Origin: Solidesulfovibrio carbinoliphilus subsp. oakridgensis
GTDB taxonomy: Bacteria > Desulfobacterota > Desulfovibrionia > Desulfovibrionales > Desulfovibrionaceae
DNA length: 64,000 nucleotides
Assembly: GCF_000177215.2 (NCBI RefSeq)
Contig: NZ_CM001368.1
Location: forward strand, 3,293,625 to 3,357,624
Reading direction: 5' to 3'
Each line of letters begins with the position of its first letter. Within the stretch, counting starts at the first letter, position 1. A program made the position numbers and the translations under genes. The notes under the pieces were generated by a model. The model worked only from the letters and a program-made list of their open reading frames with translations. It did not search any database and was not told the DNA's origin. Below, one piece after another: positions 52,701 through 62,024 of the stretch.

Positions 52701-53245
52701 GATGATGTCTCCTTTTTAAGGTGCTAGAGTTTTTATATCGTTGCCTCTGCCAATCGCGGGCTGGAGCGGCCGTCCCCTGGAGCCTTTTCGTCTTGTTGAC
52801 CAGCCAGTGGTTCAGGAGGCCTTGCCCATCGCAGGTTTTCTCCCTCGCATTAAGGTCAGGGGGACAAAAATTGTCCCGGCCGGACAAAGGGTAATGTGGC
52901 GGGTGGAAAGTGCAGGACGGTGTTTATTTATTTGCATAATATACTAGAATATAAAAATAAAATTTTCTGTCAAAAAAAATTCGCAGGAGAGATTCCGGAC
53001 GGGTGTCTATTTTTCAACTGCCGTGCCAAGGCCCAGATGGCCATCGGAGAGTAGCGTAGTCTCATCATGGCGGCCCACCTGAAAGGGTGGTTCGGTGAGA
53101 GGGAGGTGGCAGTCTTTAAACGATGATAGCTGCCAACCAGCAGCTGGACTGAAAATTCCGAACGAAGTTGGCCTCGCACGAGGTATTGACTCGCGTTGAA
53201 TTTCATATTTAGCATCTCGCCCCAGAACCCTGAGGTGGCGAACTT
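52701..53245. other. AT-rich intergenic region
   Basis: 545 bp with no supported gene. 52936-52990 is strongly AT-rich and includes a possible promoter. A segment around 53040-53110 looks like the decayed end of some gene (several in-frame stops in every frame). Base composition falls from here to ~54.4 kb, indicating a separate origin. Confidence 0.4.
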
Positions 53246-54220
53246 GTGCTAGAACATGACCATATCCGCTTGCGCCGGAAGCTTGAATCTGTCCTCGGCG
53301 AATTGAATTCTGCCCCTGCGAATCAAGATACCGGTGACGTTTATCTAGAGAGGGCGACTGAGATTGTTGTTGCGATTGAAAATGAAGCTCTGGCTTTCCT
53401 TGAATCTTGGCAAGACTTCATCTCCTCCAGCGATGACGATATAAAATGCAAGGAAGAGTGCATCAAATAGTTGAGCAGACTGGTCGCGGACATCGATGGA
53501 TGGTTTGAAAGCAATAAATATACGTTTGAATATGGTGTTGGCAATTCATTCGAGTTTGATGCTGAAAAAAACGCATGGAATATTACATTTGAAGGCAATA
53601 GTATAGGTATAGGTGATAAAAGTGGACTCATTCAGCTTGCTACGGTAATAATTAACCCAGGTCGGCGGGTAGACTTGAGACACTTGTCCAACAATGCTAT
53701 GAAGCCTAATGGGTTCGGAGGGGTTGATGATCTCAACAAAGAGAGTATTTTAGATTTAGCAAAAAGCGGCGATGGATTTTCAATAGACGAATCGAAATCG
53801 AGGGGTTTTGAAAACATACCGCATGGCAATGATATTGTTGCGGCATACAAGGCGTTGACCCAACAAATCGAAAATATTGAGGAAAGTGGCCTCGAATTTT
53901 TTGAAAAATACGGGAAGATTGAGGGTATGTTAGAAAAGTTCGCAAAGTATGTCGGCAAAAAGAATATTTCACTTGAAAAGTTCAGAGATGAGTACTTCTT
54001 GAAAAACATCTTGGAAGAAAATAAAAAGAAAAATATTAGAAGCAGTGATGCCTCGATAGTCAGTGCAGAAGCAGTAGAAAAGGCAATAAGACGATGTGTC
54101 AAGATGCTTCAAGAAAGGCTGCCCCTTCTTGGTAATTATTTAGCTAAGAGTATTAAATTCAGATTTGGCACTGCCTGTTATGAAAACACTGACGGCAAAA
54201 CGTGGAAAATCAAATTTTAA
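53246..54220 (+). pseudogene. AT-rich gene interrupted by an in-frame amber codon
   Basis: One frame runs from GTG 53246 to the stop at 54218-54220, broken only by TAG at 53468-53470, directly followed by TTG. The first part is 74 codons (LRRKLESVLGELNSAPANQD..., helical), the second 249 codons, beginning SRLVADIDGWFESNKYTFEYGVGNSFEF. The latter contains a helical segment (LEFFEKYGKIEGMLEKFAKYVGKKN) and a C-terminal AEAVEKAIRRCVKMLQERLPLLGNYL. No family is recognised. The two parts may be separate genes, one gene inactivated by a nonsense mutation, or an unusual recoded gene. The low GC shows recent transfer. Confidence 0.55.
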
Positions 54221-54435
54221 CTTGAGCAACAGCACTGGAGTGAACTGGTGCCTTGCTCATGAGCGTTCCTGCGGGCATTGTTTGTACTGGCGGTGGAGAG
54301 TCTTTCGGCATTGGCGGGGGTGATGCAGATTGCCACGCACATATTTCAGCGTTATTTCGTATGAAATAAGTGCGTTACAGTCGAAACCAGTGGTCGGCGA
54401 AGGTGGCAAATGAGTATGCTGGGCCGATCCCGACC

Positions 54436-54657
54436 TCAGGACCGGCGTGTCTCGGCCGTCAATCTTTCTAGAGCGGCATCAAGCTTGACTCGAAAGCTCC
54501 GGGCAAGTTCCAAACCGATTTCCGAGCAGAGCCGAGCCGTCTCGCCGCCCTCGTCAACGGATAAATGGCTACAAATATGGAACAAGTTTTCCACGGGACG
54601 GAAGGCGTTCACAATCGCATCCTTCAACTCGAGTAACTGGTCATCTCCCAAGTCCAT
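54436..54657 (-). CDS. Small hypothetical protein
   Basis: The protein has 73 aa from ATG 54657 with AGGAGG 7 nt upstream. MDLGDDQLLELKDAIVNAFRPVENLFHICSHLSVDEGGETARLCSEIGLELARSFRVKLDAALERL is helical, resembling short phage/island regulators. The frame continues upstream without a good start. It lies ~220 bp left of the IS21 element and may once have belonged to the operon cut by that element. Confidence 0.5.
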   Translation of the reverse strand: MDLGDDQLLELKDAIVNAFRPVENLFHICSHLSVDEGGETARLCSEIGLELARSFRVKLDAALERLTAETRRS

Positions 54658-54965
54658 TTGGCGGCCTCCTGGTGGCATTGAGGAATTTGCCAGAAGGATA
54701 TCCTGGGCCAGGGGGCTGGTCACGGGTAAAAGGGGAAAGATTATTGTTGCTGGAATCAGGCGGCCCACTGCGCCGTGGAGCACCACCTGCTGGAGGACCA
54801 CCGTGTGGAGGCATGCCCCTAATCCTGGCAAGATGATCCACCTCGAACAACCTCAATCGCATCATCAACCCCAAGTGTCATTGACCGCCCTAATGGAGCC
54901 AGCGATGTTCACCCCTAATGGAGCCACCTTGGGTGGCGATTCCGGGGTTCGGACGCATCGAAAAG

Positions 54966-55742
54966 TTAGGTGTTTTCCTCCGCACCGGCAATGAGGTTTT
55001 TGAGCGCCGCTTCCTCTCGGGAGCTTCGATAGCTCCTTCCTTCAAGAATGACCTTGTAGGCTCCATGCCTAATCCGGTCCAAGGTCGCCGCCCCCAGCAG
55101 TTTATTGTTGAAAGCCTCCCCCCATTCGGCGAAGTCCAGGTTGCTGGTGATGACCGTTGCGCAGCGCTCATAGCGCTCGGCGATCAGGTCGTGAAAATCC
55201 TCATCCTCAGAGGATTTAAAGGGTTTCAAACCGAAGTCGTCGATGATGAGCAGGTCCGTCTTGGCCAGGGTGGACAATTTTCTGTCATAGGTGTTGGTCG
55301 CCTTAGCCGCTTGGAGCATCCCCAGGAGCTTGCCGATAGGCGTAAAGAGCACCTCGTAGCCGTTTCTGGCGGCGGCATGGCCAAGGGCCTGGGCGGTATG
55401 GCTCTTGCCAGTGCCGCAGGGACCGACGATGAGCACCGGGGCCTTTTCCTCCAGAAAGCGGCAGGTGGCCAAGTCCAGGATCAGCGCCTTATTGACGGAC
55501 GGATTGTAGCTGAAGTCGAAGCTTTCCAAGGTCTTTTCGCTGCGAAAACCGGCACGGCGGACACGCAGTGAGAACTTCTTCTGTTCCCGGCGGGCCACCT
55601 CGTCCTGGATCAGCATGGCCAGGAACTCCACGTGTGACAGGCCGTCCTCGATGGCTTGTTTGTTGCGGACCTCCATGGAATCCAGGATGCCGGAGAGACG
55701 GAGTTGCTTGAGCGCGGGTTCGAGCGCTGGCATAGGGTTCAT
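54966..55742 (-). CDS. istB: IS21 helper ATPase IstB
   Basis: The protein has 258 aa from ATG 55742 with GAGGAGG upstream. DnaC-like AAA+: Walker A GPCGTGKSH (~105-113), Walker B LLIIDDFGLKPF (~164-175), sensor VITSNLDFAEW and LLDR-like AATLDRIRHGAYKVILEG. It assists IstA in target selection. The gene starts 14 nt after istA ends. Confidence 0.95.
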   Translation of the reverse strand: MNPMPALEPALKQLRLSGILDSMEVRNKQAIEDGLSHVEFLAMLIQDEVARREQKKFSLRVRRAGFRSEKTLESFDFSYNPSVNKALILDLATCRFLEEKAPVLIVGPCGTGKSHTAQALGHAAARNGYEVLFTPIGKLLGMLQAAKATNTYDRKLSTLAKTDLLIIDDFGLKPFKSSEDEDFHDLIAERYERCATVITSNLDFAEWGEAFNNKLLGAATLDRIRHGAYKVILEGRSYRSSREEAALKNLIAGAEENT

Positions 55743-55755
55743 GAGTTCCTCCTCT

Positions 55756-57291
55756 TCATTGTAGTATTCCTCGCAATTCACGGCAATATTTCGACTTTCC
55801 TCTGTAGACCTCTTTCACCTCCTCATGGAAAACGGGACGCGGCAGGACATCCAGGCCTTTTTCCAGGATACGTTTGACGGTGTTGTAGCGGGGATCGTGA
55901 TGGTCCATGGCGCGGCGGCAGGCGGCTTCCAGGCGTTTAGCTCCATACTTCTTCTTGAGCTGGAGTGTTCCTTGGGCGGCCCGGAGATTGTCCAGGACCT
56001 TGTGGGCAAACAGCGCGTCGATGCATTCCCGACAGGCCAGGCCGACCTTCTCAGCCTGGGCCAGACACCATTGCGGATCGTGCATGATGTAGGCTTGGGC
56101 TTCAGGCGGCTGATGCTCCTGGACAGTGGCTTTGCTCCCCGGCCGTGACAGCCGAGAGTGGATGGCGACCAGTTCGTTGTCGTGGAAGATCTGGACGGTT
56201 GTTTCCGTGGCGCGCAGCCACAGGGTTTGACGCACCAGACGGTGCGGAGCGGAGTAGTAGCAGCGGCGGAACTCAACGTGGCAGTTGCCGTGCAGCTTCA
56301 CCTTGGCCCAGACGGCCAGCTCCAACGGCACGTCCGGCAGAGGGCGTAGAATGTGCTTTTCCGTCTCGGCAAACAGCGCCAAGGGTTGCTCCTTGGTGGT
56401 CCCATGGATGCGGTTGCCAGCTATTCCCATGACCCAGTCTCGCAACTGCTCATTGGCATCCCGCAGGCTGCGGAAGTCACGTAACGGCATGAAGTTGTTC
56501 TTGATATACTTGACGCCGGATTCCACTCGGCCTTTTTTCTGTGGATCGCGTGGTGGGCAAGGTGAAACCAGAAAGTCGCAACCCTCGGCGAAGGCGGCAT
56601 AGGATCGCTGCACCTCGGGATCGTGGTAGCAGGCCTTGGTGATGGCGCATTTGGGATTGTCGATGATGACCCTGGCCGGGACGCCGCCGAAAAACTCGAA
56701 GGCCCGGCGGTGACAGCCAAGCCAAGTCTCGATCTTTTGGTCACGCACGATCTCCGCGTACTGATGTCGGCTCCAAGCCAGTGTCATCACGAAGAAATGC
56801 GTCTTGATAACTTCACCCGTAAAAGCGTCAGTAATCTCGGGGCCGGCACCAAAATCCACCTGCACCGCATCGCCTGGAGCAAAATCCAGCATCACAGTAG
56901 CCACCGGAGTGACTTCCTTTATCTTGGCGATGAAGCGCCTGACGCTGGAATACGCGCCCGTGAAACCGTACTTGCGAATCAGGGCTTGGTGAATAGTACA
57001 GCCGGCGATGCCCTGTTTGACCCAGTCCCGGACGTCGTCTTGGAAGGGGATGATGCTGGATGTGGACGGCTGATTCGTTGCCCGGCCTGCAAAGAACGAT
57101 GACAAGGCCGCGTCAGTGGGTAAGGACGCCGCAGGATTGAGCCAGCCCTGCGACTCGGCGGTCAGACGGACGTGGGCCAGTTTTCTGCGCCCCATCAGTC
57201 CGGTCTTTGTGATCTGCCTGTCGGACTCGCCAAGGCGCATCCGAACAAGGGCATGACGATACTCGTACATCTCGAACCTCCGATTGGACAT
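55756..57291 (-). CDS. istA: IS21 transposase IstA
   Basis: The protein has 511 aa from ATG 57291 (GGAGG 7 nt upstream); ATG 57270 has an equally good site and may be the true start. The N-terminal HTH region is followed by the DDE domain: DAVQVDFGAGPE (Asp), RVIIDNPKCAI (Asp) and KGRVESGVKYIKNNF (Glu). It is full length and apparently functional. Confidence 0.95.
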   Translation of the reverse strand: MSNRRFEMYEYRHALVRMRLGESDRQITKTGLMGRRKLAHVRLTAESQGWLNPAASLPTDAALSSFFAGRATNQPSTSSIIPFQDDVRDWVKQGIAGCTIHQALIRKYGFTGAYSSVRRFIAKIKEVTPVATVMLDFAPGDAVQVDFGAGPEITDAFTGEVIKTHFFVMTLAWSRHQYAEIVRDQKIETWLGCHRRAFEFFGGVPARVIIDNPKCAITKACYHDPEVQRSYAAFAEGCDFLVSPCPPRDPQKKGRVESGVKYIKNNFMPLRDFRSLRDANEQLRDWVMGIAGNRIHGTTKEQPLALFAETEKHILRPLPDVPLELAVWAKVKLHGNCHVEFRRCYYSAPHRLVRQTLWLRATETTVQIFHDNELVAIHSRLSRPGSKATVQEHQPPEAQAYIMHDPQWCLAQAEKVGLACRECIDALFAHKVLDNLRAAQGTLQLKKKYGAKRLEAACRRAMDHHDPRYNTVKRILEKGLDVLPRPVFHEEVKEVYRGKSKYCRELRGILQ

Positions 57292-57473
57292 CCCGCGCTC
57301 CTCCCCTTTGTGAATCGGGGAAGGAGTACGCGGCGTCTCGAAGGTCCGAAACCCGGTCGCCTACAGCTGAATTGGCTCCATTAGGTGATCACGGAATGGC
57401 TCCATTGCCTGATCATCAAATGGCTCCATTAGGCGAGCACTCCGTGGCTCCATTAGGTGATCATCAAATGGAC

Positions 57474-57815
57474 TCATTGGGGCGGTCGCCGACAAATGAC
57501 GCATCGGACGGTTGCCCGCTGTCCAGGCTTCATGAGAAAAAGCACGTCGAACTCAACGCGATCCTGAGACAAGCCTTTCCTGGCAGCGACCATGGACAGC
57601 GCCAGGAGGTCATGGAGCCTGCCTTCCATTGACTGTCCCTCTCCCCCGAGTCCACTGGGCGGAATGACGTACTGCTGAAACAAATTGTCGCCAATTGCGA
57701 CAGGCAGCTTAAATCCACACTCTTTCGCTTCGGTGGTGACGTCGATCAGGACGCCGTCCTCAATGGCTTGGGCGCGAGTATAGCTGAATATGATGGGCCA
57801 AGATTCATCGCTCAT
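57474..57815 (-). pseudogene. DUF6573-family protein, C-terminus replaced by the IS21 end
   Basis: 113 codons, GAGGAA before the ATG. The opening IIFSYTRAQAIEDGVLIDVTTEAKECGFKL matches the intact copy at 47126-47503, as does FDVLFLMKPGQRATVR. After TVRC the frame enters the IS21 terminal repeat and ends CVICRRPPQ. The expected ~23-residue acidic C-terminus is lost. Probably inactive, or active with a foreign tail. Confidence 0.75.
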
Positions 57816-57875
57816 GAATTATTCCTCATGGATTTTGTCGGGAGTCGATGGTCAGCAACTAGGAAGGGCCAAAGT

Positions 57876-58118
57876 CTAGTTATCTGCTTGGGGACGAAAG
57901 CACTTCAGCGACATAATCACCCTGTCAATGGTCTTCTTTGAGAAGTCTTCTTCGAGAACTGACCGCATATCTGAAAATCTTATGAGACTTGAGTTTGGAC
58001 TTGCTGTCCGTATTGCCATGACAACTCGGTTAATCGTCGTATAAGATAAGTCGTCAGCCAAAGCAGCTCTGAAGTTCGTGACCGCAATAGATTCAGCTTG
58101 TGGTGAAATCGTAGTCAT
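57876..58118 (-). CDS. Small hypothetical protein with internal duplication
   Basis: The protein has 80 aa, GAGG and AGGAG before the ATG. Two similar units: DLSYTTINRVVMAIRTA (24-40) and DFSKKTIDRVIMSLKCF (58-74), each a predicted helix pair. Function unknown; it could be a small DNA-binding or regulator protein. Codons are AT-richer than the chromosome. Confidence 0.55.
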   Translation of the reverse strand: MTTISPQAESIAVTNFRAALADDLSYTTINRVVMAIRTASPNSSLIRFSDMRSVLEEDFSKKTIDRVIMSLKCFRPQADN

Positions 58119-58458
58119 TACTCCTGCCTCGTGTTGAAGATTCCTTGGGGCCAGGGGTCAGGATACCCTTGCCCAAGCGGGCTGGTCACGGGAGGAGTAC
58201 GAAAACTGTTTGCGCAGGATCCTGCGCATTTGGTTCAGGATGAATCTATCCGGGGGGAGGACAGGTCTGACCCTGGTGAATGTCTTGGACAAATAGCCTG
58301 GGGAACCACGTCAGCCCTTGTAAACCTGTCAGGGCCAGGGTACTTAGAAACGGTAGTAAGTCATATAGATCGCGACATAAAAAGTCGGGATTGTGAACCT
58401 TCCAAGACAGCTTGGGGAGCAACGCCGACAAGACGGCGCTTACCCAGCCAAGGACGAC
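58119..58458. other. Intergenic region upstream of the type I R-M locus
   Basis: 340 bp between the divergent small gene and hsdM. It must hold the promoter of the R-M operon. A frame across it has no good start or conserved features. The AT-rich segment ~58340-58385 is the likeliest promoter position. Confidence 0.4.
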
Positions 58459-59964
58459 ATGTTCGAGCAGACGTTTAAAAACATCGACGACGTGCTCTGG
58501 AAAGAAGCCGGGTGCTCGTCGGAGCTGGATTATACCGAGCAGTCCTCGTGGATGCTCTTCCTGAGATATCTTGATGACCTGGAAGCTGAACGTGCCATGG
58601 AAGCAGAGCTTCTTGGTAAAGACTACTCCTACATCATCGACGAGGCGCATCGCTGGTCCAAGTGGGCCGCCCCCAAGAAGCAGGATGGCAGCTTCGACCA
58701 CGATAACGCCCTGACTGGCGACGACCTCATTGCCTATGTCAATGACGTGTTGTTCCCCTACCTCAGGGGATTCAAGCAGCGGGCCTCCTCGCCGGACACC
58801 ATCGAATACAAGATCGGCGAGATTTTCGGTGAGATAAAAAGCAAGTTCCAGAGTGGCTACTCCTTGCGGGATGCCTTGGAACTGGTGGATCAGCTTCACT
58901 TTCGCTCCCAGAAGGAGAAGCACGAGCTTTCCCACCTGTACGAAGCCAAGATCAAGAACATGGGGAACGCCGGGAGAAACGGCGGCGAGTACTATACGCC
59001 CCGTCCTCTTATCCGGGCCATGGTCAGGGTCATCAAGCCCAAGATCGGTGAGACCATTTACGACGGAGCATGTGGGTCGGCGGGATTTTTGTGCGAAGCG
59101 TTTGACTACTTGCGCTATGGGCCGGACGGGAAAGAGAGTGAGAACGGGAATGGATCGACTTTAACGGTGGATCAGCTTCGTGCGCTCCAGACTTCCACCT
59201 TCTTCGGGAAGGAAAAGAAGAGCCTCGCTTACGTCATCGCCATCATGAATATGATCCTGCACGGGATCGAAGCCCCCAACATCATCCACACGAACACCCT
59301 GGCGGAAAATCTCGCCGATGTGCAGGAGAAGGACCGCTACGACATCATCCTGGCCAATCCGCCCTTTGGTGGCAAGGAGCGTGGGGAGATTCAGCAGAAC
59401 TTCCCGATAAAGACCGGTGAGACCGCCTTTCTCTTTCTCCAGCATTTTATCAAGTACCTGAAGGCGGGCGGCAGAGCGGCGGTGGTCATCAAGAACACCT
59501 TTCTGTCCAATTCGGACAATGCTTCTCGAGCCTTACGTCAGGAATTGCTCCAAAGCTGCAACCTGTTCACCATCCTGGACTGTCCCGGCGGCACGTTCCT
59601 CGGGGCGGGAGTGAAGACGGTAGTGCTCTTCTTTCAGAAGGGAGCGTCGACGCGGAAGGTCTGGTATTACACGCTCGATCCCGGCAGAAAGATGGGCAAG
59701 ACCACTGCCCTCAATGACGACGACTTGGCAGAGTTCGTGAGCTTGCAAGCGACCTTTGCGGATTCCGAGAAGTCCTGGATCATGGACGTGAAGGACATTG
59801 ACAGGGCGACGTTTGACCTCTCGGTGAAGAACCCCAATGCTCCCGAGGAAGCTCCCCTGCGCGATCCCGTAGAAATTCTGGACGAGATTGCCGCGCTGGA
59901 TGCGGAGAGCGCCGAATTGTTGGGTTCCATTCGTACGCTTCTCGGAGCGACGCAAGGAGGCTGA
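58459..59964 (+). CDS. hsdM: Type I restriction-modification DNA methyltransferase subunit
   Basis: The protein has 501 aa from ATG 58459 (AAGGA upstream). N-terminal HsdM domain (FEQTFKNIDDVLWKEAGCSSELDYTEQSSWMLFLRYL), then the N6-adenine methylase domain: GNAGRNGGEYYTPRPLIRAMV, motif I YDGACGSAGFL, and the catalytic motif IV ILANPPFGG. The acidic C-terminus contacts HsdS. It methylates adenine within a bipartite site defined by the HsdS part of the downstream fusion. The stop is 3 nt before the HEPN gene. Confidence 0.96.
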   Translation: MFEQTFKNIDDVLWKEAGCSSELDYTEQSSWMLFLRYLDDLEAERAMEAELLGKDYSYIIDEAHRWSKWAAPKKQDGSFDHDNALTGDDLIAYVNDVLFPYLRGFKQRASSPDTIEYKIGEIFGEIKSKFQSGYSLRDALELVDQLHFRSQKEKHELSHLYEAKIKNMGNAGRNGGEYYTPRPLIRAMVRVIKPKIGETIYDGACGSAGFLCEAFDYLRYGPDGKESENGNGSTLTVDQLRALQTSTFFGKEKKSLAYVIAIMNMILHGIEAPNIIHTNTLAENLADVQEKDRYDIILANPPFGGKERGEIQQNFPIKTGETAFLFLQHFIKYLKAGGRAAVVIKNTFLSNSDNASRALRQELLQSCNLFTILDCPGGTFLGAGVKTVVLFFQKGASTRKVWYYTLDPGRKMGKTTALNDDDLAEFVSLQATFADSEKSWIMDVKDIDRATFDLSVKNPNAPEEAPLRDPVEILDEIAALDAESAELLGSIRTLLGATQGG

Positions 59965-59967
59965 GCC

Positions 59968-60393
59968 ATGTCGGATGACATTCGGTGGAAACAGCGCTTC
60001 AACAACTTCCTGAAGGCGCTCCAGACACTGACCAACGCTGTCAAGCTGGCCGAGGAGCGGGAGCTTTCCACGTTGGAAGCGCAGGGAGTGATCCAGTCCT
60101 TCGAATTTACTCATGAACTGGCCTGGAATGTCTTGAAGGACTACCTCGAATATCAAGGGGTCAGCGATATCATCGGTTCAAGGGGCGCTGTCCGCGAGGC
60201 GTTTAAGAATGGTCTGCTTGAAGACGGCGAGACGTGGATGACGATGATCAAGGACAGGAACCTCTCGTCCCACACCTACGATCTGGAAAGAGCCCAGGAG
60301 ATCGTCGAGAGAATCCTTGACGAGCACCACCCTGCTTTTCTGAAGATGGCCAAAAAATTCAATGCGTTCTACGAACAATCCGAGAGTGAATAA
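59968..60393 (+). CDS. HEPN-domain protein (nucleotidyltransferase substrate-binding family)
   Basis: The protein has 141 aa. It matches the HI0074 family: all-helical, FEFTHELAWNVLKDYLEYQGV, then SRGAVREAFKNGLLEDGETWMTMIKDRNLSSHTY, carrying the HEPN RxxxxH motif (R97-H102) of predicted RNases. In HEPN-MNT modules this is the toxin, and the MNT partner neutralises it, for example by adding AMP to its active-site Tyr (here Y104 is the fitting Tyr in SHTY). Its stop overlaps the start of the MNT-HsdS gene by one base, implying translational coupling. Confidence 0.92.
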   Translation: MSDDIRWKQRFNNFLKALQTLTNAVKLAEERELSTLEAQGVIQSFEFTHELAWNVLKDYLEYQGVSDIIGSRGAVREAFKNGLLEDGETWMTMIKDRNLSSHTYDLERAQEIVERILDEHHPAFLKMAKKFNAFYEQSESE

Positions 60394-62024
60394 TGCGCTA
60401 CGGGCTCACTGAGCAAACGATTCAGCAGATAAATTCCGTCTTTGAAAAGCATCCTGTTGTAAAGCAGGCAGTGCTGTATGGTTCGCGGGCAAAAGGTAAC
60501 TATAAGCCCGGTTCGGATATCGACCTGAGCTTGTTTGGAGAGGACATCTCCCAGAGGGAGGTGAATCAGATTCTTGACGAGCTTGATGCGCTTGATCTGC
60601 CCTATACGATTGATATGACGGTATTTAGGGATATTACTCACGCCAAATTTCGCGACCACATTGCTCGTGTTGGTGTTGTCTTCTACCAGCGGGGAATCCT
60701 CGGTCACTCTGAATGTACCAATGAAGATCGTGGACAAGGATCATGTGCAAGTGTTGAAAAATGTCAAAACGATCCTGTTGATCAATGTTGGAACACCAAA
60801 GGTATTGGGGAAGTGGCCGATATTTTTGATGGCCCTCATGCTACTCCAAAAACTGTAGATACAGGACCTATTTTCCTTGGAATTGGAGCGCTAAACGATG
60901 GGATGATTAATCTTCGTGAGACTCGTCATGTCACGGAAAATGATTTCAAAACCTGGACACGCCGCGTAAGACCTCAGGCAGGTGATGTCGTTTTTTCTTA
61001 CGAAACAAGGCTTGGTCAAGCCGCAATTATCCCTGACAATATTGATTGCTGCCTGGGGCGCAGAATGGGGCTTGTACGATTCAAGACTAATGAAGTTATT
61101 CCAAAATTCTTTCTTTATCAGTATATCTCTCCATCTTATAGAAACTTTCTTGATTCAAAGACAATTCGCGGCGCTACGGTGGACAGGATTTCAATAAAAG
61201 AATTTCCGTTTTTCCCTATTGCGATCCCATCGATTGAAGAGCAAAAACGCATCGTCTCTATCCTAGACGATGCCTTTGAGTGCATCGACACCGCCATTGC
61301 CAACACCGAGAAGAATATTGCGAATGCCAGGGAGTTGTTCGAGAGCTATTTGGATAGAGTCTTTGCGGAGAAAGGCGATGGGTGGGAGGAGAAAAATCTA
61401 GAGGATATACTCTCATTTCAGCCGCGAAATGGTTGGTCCCCACCTGCCAGCCATCATTCAGATCGTGGGACTCCAGTCCTTACTCTGTCTTCGGTGACAG
61501 GATTTCAATTTAAAAAAGAAGCGTTAAAGTATACTTCTGCCCAGGTAAACCCTAAGGCACATTATTGGGTAGAAAACGGCGACCTCCTTATGACAAGGAG
61601 CAATACACCTGAGCTTGTTGGACACGTTGCAGTCTGCGATGGAGTCAGCGCCAACACGATTTATCCTGATTTGATAATGAAAATGAAGGTAGATAAACAT
61701 ATCGCATTGACTGAATTTGTCTATTTTCAATTAAGATCGAGCAAGCTTCGCAACATAATAAAAGATGGCGCTACTGGGGCTAACCCAACGATGAAAAAAG
61801 TAAAGAAGTCGACAGTGCAGAATCTTCCTCTTGCCATGCCTGCTTTGCCAGTACAACAAGCCATAGTAGACAACCTTAGAAATCTAAATGAAACCTCACG
61901 GTTGCTTGTGAAAAAGTGTGTCTCAAAAGTTAAAGCCCTTACCAGACTCAAACAATCCCTCCTCCAAAAAGCCTTCTCTGGCGAACTCCCCATGGACTTC
62001 AACCCGGACGCCTTGGAGCACTGA
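60393..62024 (+). CDS. MNT nucleotidyltransferase fused to HsdS specificity subunit
   Basis: One frame of 543 aa. Residues 1-100 are a minimal nucleotidyltransferase with the GSX10DXD motif (G30, S31, D42, D44) and third carboxylate D74, ending FYQR where stand-alone MNT proteins end. Residues 101-132 are a Cys/Asp-rich linker without an in-frame ATG, GTG or TTG. Residues ~133-543 form a full HsdS: target-recognition domain 1 (GIGEVADIFDGPHATPK...), central conserved helix (IPSIEEQKRIVSILDDAFECIDTAI), target-recognition domain 2 (WEEKNLEDILSFQ...) and distal helix ending LQKAFSGEL. Fusion of the HEPN antitoxin partner to the DNA-specificity subunit is not an arrangement I know of. A frameshift artefact at the junction is possible. 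Confidence 0.85.
   Translation: MRYGLTEQTIQQINSVFEKHPVVKQAVLYGSRAKGNYKPGSDIDLSLFGEDISQREVNQILDELDALDLPYTIDMTVFRDITHAKFRDHIARVGVVFYQRGILGHSECTNEDRGQGSCASVEKCQNDPVDQCWNTKGIGEVADIFDGPHATPKTVDTGPIFLGIGALNDGMINLRETRHVTENDFKTWTRRVRPQAGDVVFSYETRLGQAAIIPDNIDCCLGRRMGLVRFKTNEVIPKFFLYQYISPSYRNFLDSKTIRGATVDRISIKEFPFFPIAIPSIEEQKRIVSILDDAFECIDTAIANTEKNIANARELFESYLDRVFAEKGDGWEEKNLEDILSFQPRNGWSPPASHHSDRGTPVLTLSSVTGFQFKKEALKYTSAQVNPKAHYWVENGDLLMTRSNTPELVGHVAVCDGVSANTIYPDLIMKMKVDKHIALTEFVYFQLRSSKLRNIIKDGATGANPTMKKVKKSTVQNLPLAMPALPVQQAIVDNLRNLNETSRLLVKKCVSKVKALTRLKQSLLQKAFSGELPMDFNPDALEH

Larger units (their letters stand above)
54876..57494 (-). mobile_element. IS21-family insertion sequence
   Basis: 2619 bp. 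Ends start TGTC...GACCGCCC and carry multiple copies of a GGCTCCATTAGG-type motif (two at the left end, four at the right), as usual for IS21 transposase-binding ends. Genes istA and istB are intact and in the standard order. No clear target duplication was found: flanks CCAAG and AATGA differ, suggesting a rearrangement at one side. Confidence 0.88.

Noticed and set aside
52970-53215. Transposase remnant on the minus strand
   Set aside because: The 81-codon frame has no recognisable DDE or HTH motif and the plus strand has stops in all frames.
53468-53470. Pyrrolysine insertion at the in-frame TAG
   Set aside because: No pylS, pylT or methylamine methyltransferase gene is present here, and the context is an AT-rich foreign gene prone to decay; kept only as a possibility to test.
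54690-54730. Short match GGGCTGGTCACGGG shared with 58168-58182
   Set aside because: Only about 14 bases agree and the contexts differ; too short to call an element, though both might be relics of one gene end.
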